This document shows positions 23,034-27,435 of a stretch of 27,435 nucleotides of DNA, one piece after another; positions within the stretch are counted from its first letter, which is position 1, and each line of letters opens with the position of its first letter. The translations under genes and the position numbers were made by a program. This DNA comes from JBKHHU01 sp046539045. Its GTDB lineage: Bacteria > Planctomycetota > Phycisphaerae > SM23-33. The notes beneath the pieces are model-generated. The model did not search any database. It was not told the DNA's origin and saw only the letters and a list, made by a program, of their open reading frames with translations. The stretch is taken from contig JBKHHU010000018.1 in the NCBI GenBank assembly GCA_046539045.1, forward strand, positions 1 to 27,435, given 5' to 3'.

Positions 23034-24182
23034 TCAGTCCGTTCGCCTGGCGACGGGAGAAGCAACGTACCGGCCTGCTGCGCCGGACGATTGCCATCGG
23101 CGTGCCTGACTGTCGCGCCGCGAGTCTGCCGGGAGCATCGTCAGCGGGAAGCAGCGCATCTGCGGATACCGCTCGCGGATGAGGCCCATCGCGGCGGAAC
23201 GGGCTGCTTTGCTTCGCGCGACGAACTGGGCGACACCGTCTCCCTGGCTGCCGACACCCTTCCCGCCGTACACGAGCATCTGGAGAGGCTCCCACTGGAG
23301 CAGATGGTGCAGAATCGGGCTTGTCAGCTGTTCCGGGCAGTGGGGAGCGACCAGGCGGTCGAAATCTTCCTGCGCGGCGGTCATCAACTGCCCCAGCTCT
23401 TCGGCATCGCCGGATCGCAGCGCCTCGGCGGCCCTGTTGACGGTCTGCTCATTCCGCGGGCCCAATGCCCGGCGAAGCTGCTGGGCCGAAGCGTAGGCGG
23501 CGTTGAGTGAGCGGAGGATCCGGACCGTGTCCTTCTCACCGGCGAGATCCACAAAGAACAAATGCAGCGGCCGCCCGGGGTGCATCGGTTCGATCCCAAC
23601 GCCGGAGCTTTGATCGAAAGTCAGCAGCACCGGGGTTTTGCCGTAGATGCAGGCCTGGTCCATCCGCCCGCACTGGCTGCCGGTGAGTTTCTCGCCTTCA
23701 TAGGCCAGTTCCATCAACTCCCGCGTGGACAGCCCCATGCGATAGGTCTCGTTGAATGCCCGGGCCACCAGAATGCAGATGGCAGCGGAACTGGAGACGC
23801 CTTTGCGGAGCGGCAGATCCATGGACGTGATCCTCAAATCGATCCCGCCGGCGCCGTGACGTTCCACGATGTAGTAGGCCACGCCCGCGCAGTACCGAAA
23901 ATACTCACGCTGGTCCTGGGCGGCCTCCCGGAGCATCTCTGCCGTGGCGGGACAGGTCATCTGCCGTCGCCGGCGTGTGGGCCTGCCGAGTCTTCCGGGA
24001 ACGGGCGTATCCACGCGGAACTCATCGCTGCGACCGGCCACCGCAGAGAAGCCCTGATCCGTGCCGACTACGAGGCAGTACCCGTTGTGGTTCCCGCGCT
24101 CGGCCGCCCAATCACTGTGTTCACCGAAGAGGCACAGCCGCCCCGATACAAACAGTTTCACCTGACGTGTGGTGTCCGTCAT
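23034..24182 (-). CDS. GHMP-family sugar kinase (galactokinase-like)
   Basis: The 382-aa protein has the three GHMP kinase motifs. Motif 1 is GRLCLFGEHSDW (14-25), the galactokinase signature position. Motif 2, the ATP-binding LRKGVSSSAA, is at 125-134. Motif 3 is GGKGVGSQGDGVAQF near the C-terminus. GSQCGRMDQ gives D175, aligned with the catalytic Asp of galactokinase. It would phosphorylate a sugar at C1, feeding nucleotide-sugar formation for the operon. No nucleotidyltransferase is encoded here. ATG 24182 is chosen because GAGGA precedes it and the protein then begins close to motif 1. It is the first gene of the nine-gene operon and follows a long intergenic region. Confidence 0.85.
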   Translation of the reverse strand: MTDTTRQVKLFVSGRLCLFGEHSDWAAERGNHNGYCLVVGTDQGFSAVAGRSDEFRVDTPVPGRLGRPTRRRRQMTCPATAEMLREAAQDQREYFRYCAGVAYYIVERHGAGGIDLRITSMDLPLRKGVSSSAAICILVARAFNETYRMGLSTRELMELAYEGEKLTGSQCGRMDQACIYGKTPVLLTFDQSSGVGIEPMHPGRPLHLFFVDLAGEKDTVRILRSLNAAYASAQQLRRALGPRNEQTVNRAAEALRSGDAEELGQLMTAAQEDFDRLVAPHCPEQLTSPILHHLLQWEPLQMLVYGGKGVGSQGDGVAQFVARSKAARSAAMGLIRERYPQMRCFPLTMLPADSRRDSQARRWQSSGAAGRYVASPVARRTD

Positions 24183-24947
24183 AATACATCCTCGAACGTG
24201 CAGGCCGAACCTCCGGAAAGACGGCTCCCGGCGGATCAACCCGGACCAACGAGACTAAGCCTGATCAACGGAATACCACAGGCAACGGAATCTGATATCG
24301 GGGTCACGGTGTATGGCCAACAGATCGGCCGAGGGGACAAACTCACCCGTGACACTCGGAACGGAACCCCGCAACTCAACAGAGTAAGTCACTACCTTGC
24401 ATCATCGAACAATGACAGAGTTCTTCACTACACAATCCGCCACGAGTCCCGCACAACAGCAGGCGGATGGGCAGATTCCCTCGTCACGCAAAATGGTACG
24501 CATCTTCATCCCCCGAAAGCATACTCTTCTTTCATATCATTCGACATTATCAGGAGGAACGCTCCTTTGTAGAAACACCGACACGTCCACCGCATACGGC
24601 ATTGCCCCTTATTGTATATCGTCATTGCCACCCGGCCTTACAGCAGGCGTCATGTATTTGCATTATCATGAACACTGTAATTACTACATTTGATTTACTC
24701 GGGTTCCGGAGACTTCGTCAAGCGACCCGACACAACAGCCCTGAGTCACCCATTCGCCGGCGGCGTCTATCAAGTGACGCCTGCGTCTGCAGCATTCGAC
24801 GGCTCTCGCGATGCCTGCCGAGGCTTTCGCCTTCGCCCTCGCCGACCCGAAGATGACAATGCCAACTTACCGCACATTTGAAGGTTGGAGCATATCATGG
24901 AACACAGGAAAACCCTCACCTGATATGCACGAAGGAACGGAGCCGAT
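24183..24947. other. 765-bp intergenic region upstream of the glycan operon
   Basis: Much of this stretch, especially about 24400-24720, is visibly richer in A+T than the flanking genes. Short open frames are present on both strands but show no family features, ribosome sites or codon pattern that I trust. It contains a short hairpin (AGGAG/CTCCT, 24552-24566), another (GGCGTC/GACGCC, 24762-24781), and repeated AACGGAAT (24268 and 24284 approximately). It must hold the promoter of the glycan operon and that of the phosphoesterase gene, but no consensus pair stood out. It could also contain a regulatory RNA or a decayed gene. Confidence 0.55.
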
Positions 24948-26105
24948 ATGTTCGCACTCTTTCTGACAGTCATTGTCCTGCTGATGAGCGGGTACTTCTT
25001 CTGGCGGTTCCACGTCGCCTTCCCCCAAGCCGGTCTGGGTTGGCATGTCGCGGTCGCCGCGGTACTGGTGCTGCTGGCGTCGGGCAGGTTCATCTTTCGG
25101 GCGATGGAATCCGCCGGCTGGGAGTTTGCCTCCGACCTGGCCAACTGGATCCTGGTGGTGTGGATGGTGATCCTGTTCTGGTTCGTGTGCGCGGGCGTAC
25201 TGATGAATGTATGGAACGGACTGGTCTGGCTGGTCCAGCGCATCGCCGAACCGGCAGGACGGGCGTTGATTCCCCCGAAAGTCAGCTTCTTCGCCTGCCT
25301 GGCGATCATCGTCGTCGGGCTCATCTGGGGCTGGTTCGAAGCGGCCAACGTCAGCATCAACCGCGTCGTCATCGAGGTCGAACATCTCCCGCCGGGCAGA
25401 GATAGCGTCGTCATCGCCCAGATATCCGACCTCCACATCGGCAGCCCCCGCAGCGAACAGCGCCTGCTGAGATCGATCAAACTGCTCCAGGAGGCCCAGC
25501 CGGACATGCTCGTCAGCACCGGCGACCTCGTGGACGCCGACTTCCATCAGGTCAATCGTATGGCTGAGAGGTTCCAGGCCATCAACCCGCCGCTGGGCAA
25601 GTACGCCATCTTCGGGAATCACGAGTTCTACACCGGTCCCGAGCAGAGCCGCATGTTCCACGAACACGCCGGATTCGTGCTGCTGCGGCAGGAGTCAGCC
25701 GTGCCTGCCGAGAACCTGCGCCTGGTGGGCGTCGATGATGAAACGGCCGAGCGGTTCAGCAGGAACCCCCTCGTCAACGAGCTGGCCGTGCTGCCGAACC
25801 GTAAGCGAGCCGAGACGGTCATCCTACTGAAGCACCGCCCCATCGTCGAACCGGAAGCGGCGGAGCTGTTCGATCTTCAGCTGTCCGGCCACATCCACGG
25901 CGGACAGATTTTTCCGTTCGAGTACATCACCCGCATGCAGTTCGACTACTTCACCGGCGTGCATCAACTCGCCGCCGGGTCGACGCTTTTCGTCAGCACG
26001 GGCACGGGAACCTGGGGCCCGCCGCTACGGGTCGGCGCTCCACCGGAAGTCACGCTGATCGAACTCCGCCGCAGAACCCCGACAACCCAGTGGGGAGGCA
26101 AGTAA
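24948..26105 (+). CDS. Membrane-anchored calcineurin-like metallophosphoesterase (YkuE/YaeI/LpxG type)
   Basis: The 385-aa protein has about four hydrophobic membrane segments in its first 131 residues (roughly 3-19, 33-50, 66-88, 113-131). A two-metal phosphoesterase domain follows. Motifs in order are SDLHIG (160-165), GDLVD (192-196), GNHEF (223-227), LLKHRP and SGHIHGGQ, all metal ligands intact. This layout fits YkuE/YaeI phosphodiesterases and also chlamydial LpxG, which cleaves UDP-2,3-diacylglucosamine in lipid A synthesis. Since this genome makes lipid A and belongs, if the guess is right, to the same superphylum as Chlamydiae, LpxG function is attractive but unproven. GGAG at 24939-24942 supports the ATG. 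It is followed 100 bp later by the dodecin gene. Confidence 0.9.
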   Translation: MFALFLTVIVLLMSGYFFWRFHVAFPQAGLGWHVAVAAVLVLLASGRFIFRAMESAGWEFASDLANWILVVWMVILFWFVCAGVLMNVWNGLVWLVQRIAEPAGRALIPPKVSFFACLAIIVVGLIWGWFEAANVSINRVVIEVEHLPPGRDSVVIAQISDLHIGSPRSEQRLLRSIKLLQEAQPDMLVSTGDLVDADFHQVNRMAERFQAINPPLGKYAIFGNHEFYTGPEQSRMFHEHAGFVLLRQESAVPAENLRLVGVDDETAERFSRNPLVNELAVLPNRKRAETVILLKHRPIVEPEAAELFDLQLSGHIHGGQIFPFEYITRMQFDYFTGVHQLAAGSTLFVSTGTGTWGPPLRVGAPPEVTLIELRRRTPTTQWGGK

Positions 26106-26205
26106 ATTCCCCCTCGACGTATTTCTTCGCCAGGCGCGGTTGGTATCCGGCGAGACGGCCATAGACTTCCACCAGAGCAAGTTTAACCCTGAAAGGAGAG
26201 GTTTC

Positions 26206-26409
26206 ATGTCCGTAGCGAAGAATGTAGAGATTTCCGCCCAATCGACCGAAAGCTTCGAGGCCGCGATTCAGGAAGGAATCCAGCGGACCAGCAAGAGCGT
26301 TGAAGGCATCGAATCGGCTTGGATCAAGGAACAGAAGGTCGTCGTCGAGGACGGGAAAGTCACCGGCTTTCGCGTCGACATGAAGGTCACCTTCGTGGTC
26401 CACGACTAG
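26206..26409 (+). CDS. Dodecin family flavin-binding protein
   Basis: Dodecins are 65-70-aa proteins that form hollow 12-subunit spheres storing or buffering flavins. The 67-aa product fits in size and sequence: KNVEISAQSTESFEAAIQEG forms the first strand and helix, then the flavin-stacking Trp in ESAWIKEQ (residues 36-43), and the strands VVVEDGKVTGFRVDMKVTFV. AAGGAG at 26193-26198 is well spaced from ATG 26206. A longer in-frame start at 26140 lacks one and would add an unrelated N-terminus. A stable hairpin follows 30 bp after the stop, so it may be a one-gene transcript. Confidence 0.93.
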   Translation: MSVAKNVEISAQSTESFEAAIQEGIQRTSKSVEGIESAWIKEQKVVVEDGKVTGFRVDMKVTFVVHD

Positions 26410-26438
26410 CTCCCCCCACCGACAACCGAAGCCCGGCA

Positions 26439-26461
26439 GGGAAGTTGCTTGACAGCTTCCC
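26439..26461 (+). terminator. Hairpin after the dodecin gene
   Basis: GGGAAGTTG, loop CTTGA, CAGCTTCCC: a 9-bp stem with one G-T pair and a 5-nt loop, 30 bp after the dodecin stop. No T-run follows, so intrinsic termination is uncertain, but it could protect or end the transcript. Confidence 0.5.
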
Positions 26462-26471
26462 GCGTCGGCTG

Positions 26472-26526
26472 GAAAATCCGCTCGTCTGCATTGGTACCAA
26501 CTCCAACTCCAGTCGGGCGGATTTTC
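26472..26526. terminator. Long inverted repeat with A-tract and T-tract, between dodecin and DUF1080 genes
   Basis: GAAAATCCGC (26472-26481) is the exact reverse complement of GCGGATTTTC (26517-26526). It extends 3 bp inward with one G-T pair. The outer AAAA and TTTT give it the look of a bidirectional terminator, but the loop is long (about 29 nt) and contains the perfect palindrome TTGGTACCAA (26491-26500). Confidence 0.45.
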
Positions 26527-26698
26527 AATGGGAAACGACGGTACGTTCGGAATCGTGATGCACGCGCTGATTGGAGCAGCCTTCGGGGCGGCCGTCGGAG
26601 GGTCGGGCAGGAGTTGTAGTATCTCCCCGGCGACAGGCACCAAATGGCCGAACACGTTTGACCGACATCAGAAAAGAGCAGGAAAGGCAGGAGCCGAC

Positions 26699-27337
26699 AT
26701 GGCTGACGAAGCAATGAACACATTGACCCCGCAGGAACGCGAGAGCGGTTGGGAGCTGCTGTTCGACGGGGAAAGCACCGACAAGTGGCGTGGATTCCAG
26801 AAGGACGAGTTCCCCGACGGCTGGCAGGTCGTGGACGGAACGCTGCACCGGGCAGACAAAGCCGGTGACATCGTCACGAAGGAAGAATACGCCGATTTCG
26901 AGCTGAGCATCGAATGGAAGGTCGCCGGTCCGGGCAACAGCGGGATCATGTACCGGGCGTCGGAGGCAGAGGACGCCCCGTGGAAGACCGGCCCGGAGTA
27001 CCAGATCCTCAATGACGACATTCATCCGGACGGAAAGAACCCCGTAACCAGCGCCGGCTCGCTTTATGCGCTGTACCCGCCGGAAGGGGCAGAAACCAAG
27101 CCGGTCGGGCAGTGGAATCACACCCGCATTCTCGTCAAGGGCAATCTCGTCGAGCATTGGCTCAACGGGAAGAAAGTGGTCGAAGCCGAGATCAACGGCC
27201 CCGAGTGGAACAAGCGCGTCGCGGAGAGCAAGTTCCGCCAGTTCCCCAACTTCGGCAAGATGCCCAAGGGCCACATCGTCCTGCAGGACCACAACGACCC
27301 GGTCTGGTACCGGAATATCAAGATCAAGACGTTGTAG
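26699..27337 (+). CDS. DUF1080 / 3-keto-disaccharide hydrolase-like protein
   Basis: The 212-aa protein is a concanavalin-like beta-sandwich of the DUF1080 family, abundant in Planctomycetes and Bacteroidetes. Members cleave 3-keto-glycosides or bind glycans. Recognised segments are WELLFDGESTDKWRGF near residue 18, DGWQVVDGTLHR, ADFELSIEWKVAGPGNSGIM, GPEYQILND, QWNHTRILVKGNLVEHWLNG and GHIVLQDHNDPVWYRNIKIK. Most relatives are secreted, but with this start no signal peptide is present. ATG 26699 is supported by AGGAG 5 bp upstream. The frame stays open back to 26528, with a hydrophobic Gly/Ala stretch, so a longer secreted form cannot be excluded. It ends the window's gene content and is followed by two hairpins. 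Confidence 0.9.
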   Translation: MADEAMNTLTPQERESGWELLFDGESTDKWRGFQKDEFPDGWQVVDGTLHRADKAGDIVTKEEYADFELSIEWKVAGPGNSGIMYRASEAEDAPWKTGPEYQILNDDIHPDGKNPVTSAGSLYALYPPEGAETKPVGQWNHTRILVKGNLVEHWLNGKKVVEAEINGPEWNKRVAESKFRQFPNFGKMPKGHIVLQDHNDPVWYRNIKIKTL

Positions 27338-27356
27338 CGGCCGGGCTGACGGCCGC
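27337..27356 (+). terminator. GC-rich hairpin at the DUF1080 stop codon
   Basis: GCGGCCG, loop GGCTGA, CGGCCGC: a 7-bp perfect stem starting on the last base of the stop codon. Together with the next hairpin it may end transcription. No T-run follows. Confidence 0.45.
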
Positions 27357-27379
27357 GAGATTGACATACCGAAACCAGG

Positions 27380-27405
27380 CGTGGTGGGTCTCCCGACCCA
27401 CCACG
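27380..27405. repeat. Perfect 11-bp palindromic hairpin (REP-like)
   Basis: CGTGGTGGGTC, loop TCCC, GACCCACCACG: a perfect 11-bp stem with a 4-nt loop, 42 bp after the DUF1080 stop. It is very stable as RNA and could be a terminator or a member of a dispersed REP-like family. The window holds only one copy. Confidence 0.7.
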
Positions 27406-27435
27406 TTCGGTGACGACCATTGCGGGCACCGTGTT

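Noticed and set aside
24397..24856. Small plus-strand open frames in the A+T-richer intergenic region
   Set aside because: Overlapping frames of about 100-130 codons with no ribosome sites or domain features. I could not support any of them as a gene.

Overview
The window is GC-rich, tightly packed chromosomal DNA of a diderm, flagellated bacterium. The best guess is a member of the Planctomycetota, probably class Phycisphaerae. The reasons are an LpxC-FabZ fusion inside a lipid A operon, a DUF1080 (3-keto-disaccharide hydrolase-like) protein, a YkuE/LpxG-type membrane phosphoesterase, and sugar-rich gene content. This placement is inference from gene content, not from a marker gene.

Region 1 (42-5529, + strand) is a flagellar rod/ring/hook-junction operon: flgI (P ring), a short flgJ-type rod protein, a flgN-type chaperone, flgK and flgL. 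Region 2 (5685-10730, - strand) is a lipid A operon transcribed right to left: lpxD, lpxC-fabZ fusion, an LpxA-like protein that has lost the active-site histidines, a second LpxA that keeps them, and a Gfo/Idh/MocA oxidoreductase resembling GnnA. The genes overlap or nearly touch, so they are probably one transcript. The two operons converge on a run of seven 8-bp repeats.

Region 3 (10731-13408) holds a 446-bp intergenic stretch with a 7-bp tandem repeat and candidate divergent promoters, a GH28-like beta-helix glycosidase, and a two-gene MntA-HepT (MNT/HEPN) toxin-antitoxin pair. Region 4 (13486-24182, - strand) is a nine-gene glycan operon of about 10.7 kb. In order of transcription it encodes a GHMP (galactokinase-like) sugar kinase, an SDR epimerase, a fused glycosidase/CDP-tyvelose-epimerase-like protein, a medium-chain dehydrogenase, a GT4 glycosyltransferase, three tandem CgeB-like glycosyltransferases and a SAM methyltransferase. 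Most junctions are 4-nt overlaps. It has no flippase, polymerase or exporter, so it probably makes a cytosolic, methylated oligosaccharide or glycoside. This is the most system-like and least understood part of the window. A 765-bp stretch, lighter in GC over much of its length and without a convincing gene, separates it from the next gene.

Region 5 (24948-27435, + strand) holds the membrane-anchored metallophosphoesterase, a dodecin flavoprotein, and a DUF1080 protein. The last two are followed by strong hairpins. Many long reading frames lie antisense to these genes. They are treated as by-products of GC-rich codon use.
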